NCBI GenBank assembly: GCA_015680905.1
Contig: CM027380.1
Location: 11,798,001-11,862,000 of the forward strand
Direction of reading: 5' to 3'
Source of the DNA: Coptis chinensis
Lineage: Eukaryota > Streptophyta > Magnoliopsida > Ranunculales > Ranunculaceae
DNA: 64,000 bases
The translations under genes were made by a program, and so were the position numbers. Positions 1 through 10,749 of the stretch are shown here, in pieces. The notes beneath the pieces are model-generated. The model was not told the DNA's origin and ran no database searches. It was given only the letters and a program-made list of their open reading frames with translations. Each line of letters starts with the position of its first letter. Within the stretch, counting starts at the first letter, position 1.

Positions 1-538
1 AAAATGTGTTCAATACTTGGTAAGATTGTTCTAAGAAAACCATGTTGTGCTTGTAGCTGAAACTTTGCTAATAAATCGGAAATTGAAACCAGGGAGAAAG
101 GAGGAGGTTAATAAGAAGAAAAGGTGAAACAACGATTGAAAGGAAGTAAATAAACATTTTGCAATGCTCTGGTGATGAATAGGAGCAAGTTGGTAATACA
201 CCAATTGATGGGAAATAAACACCACCATATGAGGAATAATGTGAGAAGAATCTCATGAGATTTATTAAAGTTGAGTCAAGGAGTTACTAGGAAATTTATT
301 GATGGAGATAGATAATTTGCACTACAACTGATTTTTGAAGAAGAAGCTAGATGAGAAAACGTACGGACATTACCATTAGACGCCCACGTCTTAAGCCTAA
401 CTCATTAATACAAACCAATTATTATAAATTAAAACAACCGTTATTAGCTTAAATGCTTAATCACTATTGAACTAAATGACATTTATTTATTTAACTCCAC
501 TTTTGAAGCCTAACTAATGGAAGAGAGTAACCTTTGAT
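1..538. other. AT-rich stretch without recognisable gene
   Basis: Open frames here are short, lack motifs and look like chance. No transposon terminus, RNA gene or splice-bounded exon could be recognised. It borders a satellite array on the right. Confidence 0.5.
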
Positions 539-1260
539 GCCAATTTACCTTAATTCATTTTTGCATTAAAAATGATTAATATTGCCTTAACCCAAATGGA
601 AATGTTTTATTGATTCATTTTTGCATTAAAGATAATTGATTTAATTTTGCACTAACCCAAATAAAAACGTTTAAAGATGATTAAATTTGCATTAACCCAA
701 ATGGAAATATTTTATTGATTAATTTTGCACTAACCCAAATAGAAACGTTTAAAGATGATTAAATTTGCATTAACCCAAATGGAAACGTTTTATTGATTAA
801 TTTTTGCATTATAGATTATTGATTTAATTTTGCAGTAACCCAAATGGAAACGTTTAAAGATGATTAAATTTGCATTAACCCAAATGGAAATGTTTTATTG
901 ATTAATTTGTGCAGTAAAGATAATTGATTTAATTTTACACTAACCCAAATTGAAACGTTTAAAGATGATTAAATTTGCATTAACCCAAATGAAAACATTT
1001 TATTGATTAATTTTTGCATTATAGATTATTGATTTAATTTTGTACTAACCCAAATGGAAACGTTTAAAGATGATTAAATTTGCATTAATCCAAATGGAAA
1101 CGTTTTATTGATTAATTTTTGCAGTAAAGATAATTAATTTAATTTTGCACTAACCCAAATAGAAATGTCTAAAGATGATTAAATTTGCATTAACCTAAAT
1201 GGAAACGTTTTATTGATTAATTTTTGCATTATAGATTATTGATTTAATTTTGCATTAAAG
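539..1260. repeat. 105-bp tandem repeat array (about 6-7 copies)
   Basis: The phrase AAAGATGATTAAATTTGC recurs at about 673, 751, 856, 961, 1066 and 1171. Four successive spacings are exactly 105 bp and one short unit is 78 bp. Each unit contains two related halves of about 52 bp, each built on TAACCCAAATGGAAACGTTT, so the monomer looks like an old dimer. There is no coding potential. It ends where a Helitron 5' terminus begins. Confidence 0.9.
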
Positions 1261-1363
1261 GTTGAGAAGATATCAATGCAAATCCCCACGCACATCTAAC
1301 TCATATCCCAAGACGATCCCTACCACCCTTTGTCCTCCCATTTTTTTTTTTTATTATAATAGA
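1261..1363 (-). mobile_element. Helitron 5' terminus (end of a neighbouring element)
   Basis: Read on the minus strand, this starts TCTATTATAATAAAA and then matches, with differences, the 5' end of the element at 7034 (shared pyrimidine-rich ACCAC..CTTTGTC..CCATTTT text on the plus strand). The matching 3' CTAG end was not found to the left, so the element is truncated, overrun by the satellite, or extends beyond the window. It abuts the next Helitron's CTAG without a spacer. Confidence 0.6.
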
Positions 1364-2453
1364 CTAGGTATCACCCGTGCCTATGGCACGATTTGTTATG
1401 AGATGCTTATTATGTTGTTTGTGTCATTAATCTTAGTACACCCAAATATTTTCAAATGTGTGGCCTATATGGGAATTTGTAGACATTTTATTTTGAACCT
1501 AGTGGTTGTTTATTATGTGGATGTCTGTATGTGGTGGTGTCTCATACCAAAAAAAATTGTGCCTTTTGATAGTTAGAGCCTTCGCCATCTATCTTACAAT
1601 AAAACGTTGATTTGGTACGGTTATGCAATTTCACTTTTTTCTAAATGCATATACTATTTTATTTCTGGTTACAAAGCTGAAAGCTAAATTGTAATGAACT
1701 GAACATTTGATATGTGCAAAATAATTTGATTAGTCTGACATGAATGATAGTTGGGGTATGTAAATTGTACCTAATCATTATTATAGAGTCTATACATAAA
1801 TTTTTGGGAAGGAAATGAACAAAAACAATTGAAAGTCTATTAAGGAAAAAAAAAATTGACATGGACGTTGTCCTCTACCCATAGTTCACGATTTCGGAAT
1901 ATTTTGAAGTCCAACAAATCCATAAACCGGAATTCCACCCCTAATTCCACCATATTCTGAGTACATTCCGAAATTCCATATTTTTCCCCTTGAACCGGAA
2001 TTCCGAATTTCCGAGTACATTCCGAGAATTCAGCTAAAATCACTAACTATGCCTCTACTATGCCTTCAACACTTTTTGATGAGCTTGTTCATAACTTGAT
2101 AGACAACCATACAAAGCATTGTCTAGTACATCAATCGTGGAAAAATGTTAAACAATCACCGCTTTCTCGAGTGATGGGCACATAATAAATATTGATTTTC
2201 AAGACAACCTTCTAATCTTCAAAATAAAATTACATTGAGTAGTCTGAGCACATTGTGAGCCATATTATCAAGTAAAATGACACACTCACATAACCAAATG
2301 ATAGATATGAATAAACTACTTGATTAAGGCAAAACCTTATTAGGAATATAAAAGAAAGTTTGTTTAGTTGTTTTCAAGGCTATCGTTTCCTATGGAATTG
2401 GATTTGAAAATATAATTCCAATACTTACAATTTCAAGTAGTTAAAATTCCTAA

Positions 2454-2959
2454 GAGCATCTTTAGGTGGTAGTATCACCTCCAAATTTCTTCAAATTTGC
2501 TTCCAAATCTCGGAATTTCGTAGAAAACCAACTCTAGGTGGAAGCAAAATCCGATTGTATCACCTGTCTAGCCGCATCCGTGGAAGCAAATTTGGGATTT
2601 CATATGCGGATGCGGCGCGACAGTGGCACTCCTAATGTCGCCCAAACTTTTTTTTTTTTACTTTGATCAACACACCACGCCATTACTAATGTCTCGCGCT
2701 ATTGCCAATGTTAAGTGTTTTTTTTTTAATTTGGTGCGACAGTGGGAATGTCGCGTGGGTTTTCTTTTTTAATTTTTTTTTAACTTGGGGCGATAGTGGT
2801 AATGGCATGCAACATTACTAATGGCACACGTGGTAGACTCTACATACATATTTGCGTCTGATATTTGCGACCACCTAGAGTTGGTCAAAATTTGAGGATA
2901 CTTTATTCAAATTTCACCCTCAAACTTGCAGGTGATACCACCACCACCAAGAGATGCTC
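2454..2959. mobile_element. MITE, PIF/Harbinger-like (TAA target duplication)
   Basis: The ends are inverted repeats of about 28 bp with a few mismatches: left GAGCATCTTTAGGTGG and the matching inverted right end ...GATGCTC. TAA flanks both sides (2451-2453 and 2960-2962), the target-site duplication typical of PIF/Harbinger. It is 506 bp with no transposase, and its interior has GCG-rich stretches and poly-T runs. It lies inside the larger Helitron. Confidence 0.8.
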
Positions 2960-2962
2960 TAA

Positions 2963-4740
2963 ATATATGTAAATCTCAAGTTTCTGCCCCCTTATAGAAA
3001 CTTACAATTCCTTAACTTTGGGGATTTGAGATTTCTATTCTAGTGTAGAAAAAGTTACCAAATAGGGCGATTCTTAATTTTCGAAAATATATTATAATCC
3101 TAGTTGCCAAACACACCCATAGAGTTACTTTTCATGAGATAAAATCTAGTAATTACAGTTTTCTCTTCGTAGCCTGAACCTCATTGAAATATTGAATTAG
3201 CGGAACCAGTTCTTTTCTTTGCATGTTTTTCAAATGTGTTTAATTACTCAAAGTAAAAGACTACATGCCATAAGAATGTTGCAAACATGCAAAATACAAA
3301 ACATTCCTAAATTGACTGGATAAAAATAATTATGAAAATTCATCGTGCCTTAACTTTCTTTGGTAACTGAGATAACAAACCCTCTTCACCAAGCAAGTGC
3401 TTCAACAAAAATAGACTACGACATCGAGCACATGAGTTTACTTCTCAAGTCAGTTATCATGCAAAACAAATTACTGAAGCTTTAACCGAAACCCTGAAAA
3501 TTCAACCCCAAAATTAATAACATTACAAAGTCATTCCACCATTATTAACGGGTTAATTATCCCCACTAAAATAACTCTTCTTTTACATAAAGGCATAACT
3601 AAAATATTATGTGAAGTTGGTATATTTCTTCAGCACCACTGCAGATCTGGGATGATGTCCATTGGCTCACATACAACTGGAGCACAGGTCTTGGCTGTTA
3701 CACCCTCTCTTTGATAAATGGAACATTTTCACCCAAGAAAAGTTAAAAATTAAGCATCAGTAACAGATAATATGTGAAAGTGCGTGACCTGGGAACACTT
3801 TCCAACATACTTACCTTTTTCATTTCTAGTTGTTAATTTCAAAAGTCAATTAGGAAGTCTAATGAGGTCTTGACACACCAAGTCTGCACAATCCTTCACA
3901 ACTGTCTTTGTAAGCGTCACTTACCATTGGAGTCTAGAAATATACAAAACGACATGCAACTATGTCAGAATAAAGAAAAATCAATTGAATGCATATCAAC
4001 TCGAGATAGGGGGTGGGTTGGGTGTCTAGAACACCAATCTTTCTTGTTTTTCACTGAAGCATCCCGCATCACATATAAACTCAAAAAGCTATCCATGTCG
4101 GTTAGTGTTAGTACAACCTCCATTGAATTAGAAGCAGCAAAAAAGCTAAACTTAGTTGTCATTTCTTCTAATATACTCGCACACCTAGTGTATTTAACAC
4201 CTTGGTGACCCGTGGTTTATAAAAGTAAGATTGAGCACACATACTACATCATAAGTTCTCAATAATATTGTAGTACTAATAGTCGAGAACACCACGAAAA
4301 CAAAAAATCTATGAAAACCTTTGATTCCTATAATGGTATTTACGAAATGTACGTAAGCAGAAAACACACAACAATCTGCATTAGTTTTATTAGTTATCCA
4401 AGTTAAACGATGCAATCTAAAACCATTTTGCAACCAGAAATAAGGCTTGCACCGTTTCATTCAAACTGAAATAGTTGAATTTGAAATTAAAATATGAAAT
4501 GAAAATGAAAATTAAACTTACCAAACGTGATCATGAATTGGAATTGTATAATTGTATCATTAATAAAAATTAAAATTAAAATTAAAAAATGAAAGACTAT
4601 TGCAAGTACCAAATTTAATTAAATACTTAAATTGGAATCAAGATTTGCCTAATAAACAATGACTGTAAAAAATTTCAAGAAATTGACGAAGATATAAAGA
4701 CTTGTACAATGGTATTGGCCTTGCAATTAAGTATGTATGT
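2963..4740 (-). other. Helitron interior with possible exon scraps, unidentified
   Basis: No complete gene. On the minus strand a short open segment ending at a stop at 3630 reads ...CAPVVCEPMDIIPDLQWC and looks like a protein C-terminus. A further open segment at 3965-4162 contains VVLTLTDMDSFLSLYVMRD. They share the orientation of the Helitron and of the GAUT-like exon at 5688-5838, so they may be captured exons, but I recognise no family. About 4480-4620 is A-rich low-complexity sequence. Confidence 0.25.
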
Positions 4741-4769
4741 ATGTATGTGAATATGGATATGATAGGGCA

Positions 4770-5048
4770 ACATGATAGTGCAACACCCATGGTGGAGAAG
4801 TAAATAGTGGGATTTAATTTGATAGTGCAACATATGTTGCAGAGTTAGATTTGATAATGCAACACCCATGTTGGAAGAGGTGCTTTGATGGGATTCGACA
4901 TGTTGCAGTGAGATTTGATAGTGCAACACCCATGTTGCAAAGGTAAATAGTGTGATTTGATAGTGCAACATCCATGTTACAGTGATATTTGTTAGTGCAA
5001 CATCCATGTTGCAGAGATAAATTGACACTACAACATGAATGTTGCACT
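4770..5048. repeat. Tandem array of a short palindrome (GCAACA..ATGTTGC)
   Basis: At least six repeats of a near-palindrome, GCAACACCCATGTTGC with variants (GCAACATATGTTGC, GCAACATCCATGTTAC), are spaced about 30-65 bp apart, usually preceded by TTTGATAGT. The last copy is in inverted form (ACAACATGAATGTTGC). Unit length varies. No cas genes or unique spacers are present and the locus is nuclear plant DNA. Confidence 0.8.
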
Positions 5049-5508
5049 GCCACGTCAATTTGTTCACAATAGCTTGTTCAAAGTTGTTTGTTCATATAGA
5101 ACAACTCAAAATGAACACACTCCTTGCTTAAGAACCAATGGAACCCATAAGCCCACCATAACGGTCTAACTGGATTCCCTTATAAACTAATTATCCCTCA
5201 CCCTTTGTCCCTCTGACTCTCAGAGAATTTCTAGCGATAGAATAAATTTGTAAATTTGTCTTTCGTTACTCATTAGGCAGACCGTATTGAATATAATAAG
5301 AGTTTTAGTCCCCCACGATTCATCTCATGTCATCGCTATTGAACTTTAACAAACCTAAATAGAAACTCAGATTTCTGAATCATCATAGAAAATAGATTCA
5401 AACTTCCATGAGCTAAAATTAAATAATTTAGTTGACCAAATTCCAATATATAGTGATAAGTAATATAAATTTTAACTAAGATAAAAACAAACAACAAAAT
5501 GGATTTAA
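5049..5508. other. Non-coding stretch
   Basis: I see no gene or transposon terminus. If the GAUT-like exon to the right came from a normal gene, this would be intron or downstream sequence carried with it. Confidence 0.35.
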
Positions 5509-5517
5509 AAAAAATAA

Positions 5518-5670
5518 GGGTTAGATAGACTTACCCCCCCATTACTAGTTACCAATTAGTGTTACCCCATTTTCAAAAATATTAGTGATTACCCCCCCAT
5601 TTCATCTGAAAAAAAATAAAAAAAATCATCTCCGTTGGATCTTGCAATTGGGGGTAAGTCTAACTAACCC
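5518..5670. mobile_element. 153-bp MITE with 9-bp target duplication (MULE-like)
   Basis: Inverted repeats of about 21 bp with one mismatch: left GGGTTAGATAGACTTACCCC, right the inverse with GTTAGTTAG. The nine bases on each side are identical (AAAAAATAA at 5509-5517 and 5671-5679). A 9-bp duplication points to Mutator-like elements, but the target is A-rich so an 8-bp hAT-type duplication is not excluded. There is no coding capacity. It sits in the intron just after the splice donor of the GAUT-like exon. Confidence 0.75.
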
Positions 5671-5687
5671 AAAAAATAAAAACTTAC

Positions 5688-5838
5688 TGTAATGGGATGT
5701 TCAATCTTCTCTTGATGATTATGATGAACAACAAAGAGAAGTAAAGCAGCAATTGAAAACAATATAAATAAACCCCAGATCCAATTAGAAAACCTCCTTC
5801 TAACTGGGCGCCGATACTTTGCCTGCCCGTATCCGCAT
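5688..5838 (-). pseudogene. Captured first exon of a GAUT10/11-like galacturonosyltransferase
   Basis: GAUT proteins are Golgi type II membrane glycosyltransferases of pectin synthesis; GAUT10/11-like members start with a short basic stretch then a signal anchor. On the minus strand one frame gives YRRPVRRRFSNWIW followed by about 17 hydrophobic residues (GLFILFSIAALLLFVV) and HHNHQEKIEHPIT, and ends at a perfect GTAAGT splice donor (intron begins at 5687). The expected start, ATGCGG at 5838, is one base out of frame with this reading, so the exon is frameshifted. No following GAUT exon was recognised, so only an N-terminal piece appears to have been carried. It shares orientation with the surrounding Helitron. 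Family assignment is from recalled sequence and needs a protein search. Confidence 0.6.
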
Positions 5839-7034
5839 CTTCAAAGAATCCATTTCCACCAATTCACAACCAAATCATAATATATAAACGACCCATTGCT
5901 TAGTTTTCATTAAAAAAAACGCTCATTGGGGTAATTTTGTATTGCAACAATAATGTTTTAAAGTCTTTAAAAGAGAGAGACAAAGAAGGAAGGAATATGG
6001 GAGTGTTTGAAGTTGTTTCTATGTCTGCTTGGAAGAGAAAATATTTTTAATTGGGCTCGTTTTTTTATATATATATTTTTTACCAAGGCTTTAATAATAT
6101 AATAAGAGGTTATTATGGTATTAGAAAGTTCACTGGTAGCACTGAACGGACATAAAAAAACATGGACAAAATGGCGTTGCTAGATTACCTGAGACGTTGC
6201 TAGATTTGAGAGGGAGAATAGATGCATGATTGCTATCACCGACGATTGAAGAGCATTTTCTCAAAACTTTTGAACAAACACCAATAACAGACGTTAGTAA
6301 AGCACACAAACTAAATTTGCTATCAAGGCAATTAAGAAAATACACAAAAATTTGCACTTCGACTAAAAACAATAGACAAAGGATTATAATTAATACTGAG
6401 AAAATGAAGAGAACCCCAAACAAAATGAAGTAGAAATAATGAGAAAGATATAGCAAGTAAAAGTAAATTGATCAGGGACGACATTAAAAACCAGATTGAT
6501 GTGATGACACAACCTTCCTTTCATTTGAGAAGTAAAACAAACAAAAAAATAGTAACAATTTATAGAGGTGGAGAAAACATAAAACCAGGGAGGAGGTGAA
6601 GAGGCCCACTACTTTCAATGTATTTTTTTAATGGAGGAGTTACACAAAAATTAAGTGAAGGAGATGAATGTAGCCGTTTATTCTAAAGAGGTGGAGACGT
6701 TTTTTTTTTTTTTTTAGAAGGGGGAGAACGGTTGGTTTGGTTTATAAGGATTAGATTCTTTTTAATAACAACCTTGAAAGCTCATTAAGGTCTTAAACCA
6801 AAGAGAATTAATTAGAGGGCGAAAGTGTATTTGAAAGATATCTATTGGTTCATGATAACTCTTAATTCATTTATAGAGCATTTACTTCACTAAATAAACC
6901 TTTTAAGTTTCATTGAGAATTATCTTCAAAGAGGTTTCAAAATGCTCTAGACCGTACACGTGTCTCCATCCAACATAGATCCCCACAAAATCTTCACCAC
7001 TCTTTGTCTATCCATTTTGTTTTATTATAATAGA
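5839..7034 (-). other. Helitron 5' region, mostly non-coding
   Basis: AT-rich sequence leading to the Helitron 5' terminus. A minus-strand open segment at about 6130-6300 (VLRKCSSIVGDSNHASILPLK) runs to a possible splice donor and could be another captured exon; its origin is unknown. A run of about 18 T lies near 6700. Confidence 0.3.
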
Positions 7035-7650
7035 TATATCTTACAAAATCTCCATTTTTCTCAACACCTTCCTAAAGAGAATGAATTTGTGGACATAAAC
7101 TAAAAACCCTGTCCATAGGACATCAAAAGTTTTTTTTTTTTTTTTTTTTAAAATAAAACATGATTCCTATCTACTATTTTAAATTTATATTTACTTCATT
7201 CCTATCTACTATTTTTCTTTTATAAAACGAAATTTCAACATTTTCAAATTGAAATTTTCGATTAGATTTCAATATATTCTAAAATCGAAATTTATGAATA
7301 TTTGCATTTTTTTTTTTAAAAATTGTGATTATTGGAAATCAATATAGATGTTTATTTTAACATGGCAACTTAATATTCAAGTTGAACATTTTCAAATCAA
7401 AATTTTGGAATAAATTTCAATATATTCTAAATACGAACTTTAACAAAAATAGTTTTGGGATTGGAAATCGATATAGTGTTAATTTTAAATGGTAACTTAA
7501 TATTCGAGTTGAAAATGTTTACCTTTTAATTTTTTTCGTACGATTAACAAATTCAAAATTGAATTTTTCTAAAAAGGTTAAAAAGTAAAATAAATTTGAA
7601 ATTATGGGAAAAAAAAATTGAATCCAATCCACACTCATGGAGCACTATAT
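7035..7650. other. AT-rich stretch without recognisable gene
   Basis: It holds a ~21-T run near 7140, short open frames only, and a locally repeated phrase (AAATTTCAATATATTCTAAA) at about 7265 and 7410 suggesting an old ~150-bp duplication. No termini identified. Confidence 0.4.
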
Positions 7651-7654
7651 ATAA

Positions 7655-7955
7655 AAATGAGGGGGTCTGATGAACAGTATTTTGGTGTATGTCCCAAGAC
7701 AGTTTTGTCATTTCATGTTTTTTTAATTTTTTGTCTTTAGTAAGGGTAAAATGGTACTTTTGACGTCTATTAAATTATTTTAAAAATTAATGGGTCCTAC
7801 ATGTTTGGAAAAAGTAGATGGAAAAACAATAATTACATGATTTTTAAAGTCTTAAAAAAACCAAAAGTGATGACATAACGGTAATTATGTGGTTGTTAAA
7901 GTTTAAAAAAAAACAGTGGTAGGGCAAAGCCGTAATAGTGTCCGCACGCTTTTTA
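7655..7955 (+). repeat. Dispersed repeat, diverged copy of 13112-13345
   Basis: It shares an ordered series of phrases with 13112-13345 and 40438-40670: GTCCCAA..TTTGTCATTT, GTCTTT(T)GTAAGGGTA, CATGTTTGGAAAAAGT, AATTA..ATTTTC/TAAAGTC and CATAA(C/T)GGTAATTAT. Identity is clearly lower than between the two duplication units, so this is an older member of an unnamed non-coding family. Confidence 0.65.
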
Positions 7956-7956
7956 T

Positions 7957-8285
7957 CCTTATGACCTTAAATAAGTACTAAATCTAAAACACCCATAACT
8001 TCACCTACAAAATGATTTAAAACCTAATCTTTTGTATATATGATCTACTAACTATAAAGAACATATCTACAAAAATTCAACTCGTTTGACATCTCAGGAC
8101 TATTAGATATTTTTTCAAAAGTGAACAACAATTTTTATCTAAGTTAGAGGATATCAAACGAGTTGAATTTTTGTAGAGATGTTCTTTATGGTTAGTAGAT
8201 CATAACACAAAAGATTAGGTTTTAAATCATTTTGTAGGTGAAGTTGTGGGTGTTTTAGATTTGGTCCTTATTTAAGGTCCTTTTA
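7957..8285. mobile_element. Foldback element with ~130-bp arms
   Basis: The left arm (about 7970-8100) and right arm (about 8148-8282) are inverted copies with only a few mismatches, separated by about 50 bp. The outer ends read GACCTTAAATAAG and CTTATTTAAGGTC. A transcript would fold into a long hairpin. Non-coding; a foldback MITE is the simplest reading. No convincing target duplication was seen. Confidence 0.75.
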
Positions 8286-8309
8286 AGAGTCGGGCTGTAT
8301 ATATATATG

Positions 8310-8675
8310 ATACAATCTACTGGATATAGTGGGCTGTCAAGATAATATGTCCATTTAAGCTGTCAAGGTAGCCAGCCTATATATATACAGTCCAGCTCTC
8401 TAAAGGACGTCCTTAAACGGACTTGGCTAAAAAAACAAAATTATGTATGATAGAATATTCTTAAAAATACTATGTCATAATGATTTTGGTTTTAAACCAT
8501 CTTATATATAATTTTGTTACATATATATATGTCATTTGTTATACCCATTCTCATATATAATTTTGTTTTTTTTGCCAAGTCCATTTAAGGACGTCCTTCA
8601 GAGAGTCGGGCTATATATATATATAGGCTACCTTGACAGCTTAAATTGACATATTATCTTGACAGCCCGCCGCAT
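8310..8675. repeat. Two nested inverted repeats
   Basis: Outer arms: GGGCTGTCAAGATAATATGT near 8330, continuing to TAGCCAGCCTATATATATA, is inverted at about 8615-8670. Inner arms: CTCTCTAAAGGACGTCC near 8395 is inverted at about 8588-8612. The outer right arm overlaps the left terminus of the putative large TIR element. The two palindromes nest inside each other, suggesting one small element inserted in another or a single foldback element. Confidence 0.65.
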
Positions 8676-9308
8676 CCATTAGATTGTAGATAATCCAACG
8701 CCCAGATCTTGATCTAATTTAACAAATGAACTAGAGAGGGGGGTAACTTAATCATTTGACTTTCTATTATCAAATTTGATTAGGAAAATAAAAACCCACG
8801 ACCCCTCTTCTTCATTCCTCCTAACAAAACCCAACCAGGCGAGAGTTTGACCAAACCAAACATATAACTAGAAGCAAACATGGTTAAGAAGAAAGAACAA
8901 GGGAAGAATCTAATAGAAATCCTACTAGGAACTTCAAGAAGACCATGTTGTGGGAACAATTCTCTCCCTCTCTCTCTTCTTCCATGAACTGGTTCACCCC
9001 ACCATTGAGAAGAAAAAAGCACGGACGAGCAAAGAAAACCTTTTTTACCATCATTAAAAAGTTTGTCTTTTTTCAAATCTTGAAGATGAGAAGACCATAT
9101 CACGCATACAGTAAAGAGACTTGTTTCACTTGTAAAAGTGTAAGAATTTCTATAACAAATAACAAAGATCATTGGATGAACAAGGTTACGTCCATGTAGG
9201 CTTAATTTTTTTTGCTAATGGTAATTGGTTGTATTGATAGTAAAAATGAAATAATGTTACATTATATGTTAGTGAGAACCTTAAGTAGGCTCTCCAACAT
9301 TACAAGAG

Positions 9309-10064
9309 TTAAAACAGAAATCGAAAATATGTCGAATGAGGGCTTTCCACCCTATGCACAAAAGTAGGCCTGTTCGACCACCATTGATTCACTCCTTCAA
9401 GCAACATTACTCCTCTCTTAGCACACTGGTTGGAAGCAAAGTTTACTTCCCTCCAAGTGCTTGTGAGAATGATGTTAGCTTTATGCTTCACTCGGTTCCA
9501 TTGTGATCGAACTTTCCTTTTGCTTTGATAAAAACATAAATTTATTTGATTGAAGAGACCGAATGTTGACTTTAAATGAATGTTATCTCTTTGGAAGGCT
9601 TTAACTGTAGCGGTGGAATCTGACTCAACCCATATGCAACTTGCACCCATGTTTATGGCCTTTTCAATTCCATGCACTATAGCTTTCGACTCAGCAACAT
9701 AGCTTGTAGTGCTGCCAAGCCCTCTAATGTATGTTCCAATAACTTCACATGTGTGTGTCCTTAGGACTACCCCCTAGCCAGTAGGGCCTGGGTTTCCTCT
9801 TGCATAGCTATCGGTGTTGAGTTTGAGCACATTAAGAGATGGAGCAATACAGTAACATTCCAAGCACCTTGGTGCTCTCCTGAGCTTGTTAGATAGACAT
9901 AGAGCATGCAGAGTTGCTAGGTTCTGAGTTGTGTTATCCATAGAGTGAAAAGCTAGCTCATGAGCTCTCTTAATTGATTTCTTTACCTGAATCTGTATAT
10001 GGGCTTCATTGATTCTGCCATCTTCATACAAAATTTTGTTTCTTGTTTTCCAAATAGCAACCAA
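9309..10064 (-). pseudogene. LINE RNase H domain and linker
   Basis: Minus strand: a linker with VAIWKTRNKILYEDGRIN (typical of the zf-RVT to RNase H junction) is followed by LKLNTDSYARGNPGPTG, matching the first acidic motif of plant LINE RNase H. A second open segment has WVESDSTATVKAF, a conserved RNase H block, and NFASNQCAKRGV near the end. The enzyme would remove RNA from the RNA:DNA hybrid during integration. A frameshift at about 9680-9775 separates the halves. Only copy 1 has this domain, because the tandem-duplication breakpoint lies at 10045. Confidence 0.7.
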
Positions 10065-10749
10065 GCATGCAATAGATGCAGCAGATCAGATGTCCTTAAT
10101 GAGAGGGCTTCTAGCCTTGCATGCAATCAACATATCGTTCATAGTTCTGACGGGCTCCCGAATTTGAAACCAATCCTGTATTTTCTACCATTGTTTTTGT
10201 TCGACCGTGCAACCAAAGAATAGGTGCTTTTGAGTTTCTTCATGATTTTGGCACATGCAACACCTTGACACAATTTTAAAGCCTTTTCCTTTGAGCTTGT
10301 CATCTGTATGCATCACCCCCTGTAAAATCTTCCAGCCAATGCCTTTGATGCTAGGGTGTACCTATAGAAAAGTATTCCAAGTCTTAATTTTCTTGTTTCT
10401 AATAGCTTTGAAGGCAGATTTCACACTGAATTTACCACTTGTTACAGGCAACCTGACTCGGGAATTGGCCTGATTAGAGTTGGGTGCTTGCAAATGACTT
10501 GTATTCACTCCAACACTGATAAGGATCTCACTCAGCTCAGGAGAGAATTGTCATTGATTGTCCTCAATACATGCACTCAACTTGGACCTGCATTGCCTCC
10601 AAAAGGATGCATTCATGTTTATGACATTAGAAAGAGCATTGTTTCCTGTCCAGTTGTCCTTCCACAAATTTATTCTGGCTCCATTCCCTATGATCCAATC
10701 GATGTGTGGTTTGGCTTCTTAGCCCACCTCATTTCGACCATATAGTGGA

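Larger units (their letters stand above)
1364..7034 (-). mobile_element. Non-autonomous Helitron carrying host gene fragments
   Basis: The minus-strand 3' end is at 1364: a 6-bp hairpin (CGTGCC/GGCACG, loop ATA) followed by 12 bases ending in CTAG. The 5' end is at 7034 (TCTATTATAATAAAAC), and the plus-strand base after it is T, fitting A^T insertion. No Rep or helicase is visible, so it would depend on a partner in trans. It contains a GAUT-like exon in the same orientation, other splice-like segments, a Harbinger-type MITE, a small 153-bp MITE and a palindromic tandem repeat. Both ends read well, but that one element spans the whole 5.7 kb is inferred; nested Helitrons are possible. Confidence 0.55.

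Noticed and set aside
4770-5048. CRISPR-like array of short repeats
   Set aside because: Repeat units vary in sequence and spacing, the spacers are related to each other, there are no cas genes, and the context is a plant nuclear Helitron.
10255-10745. Plus-strand open frames across the LINE
   Set aside because: They are antisense shadows of the minus-strand LINE zf-RVT region.
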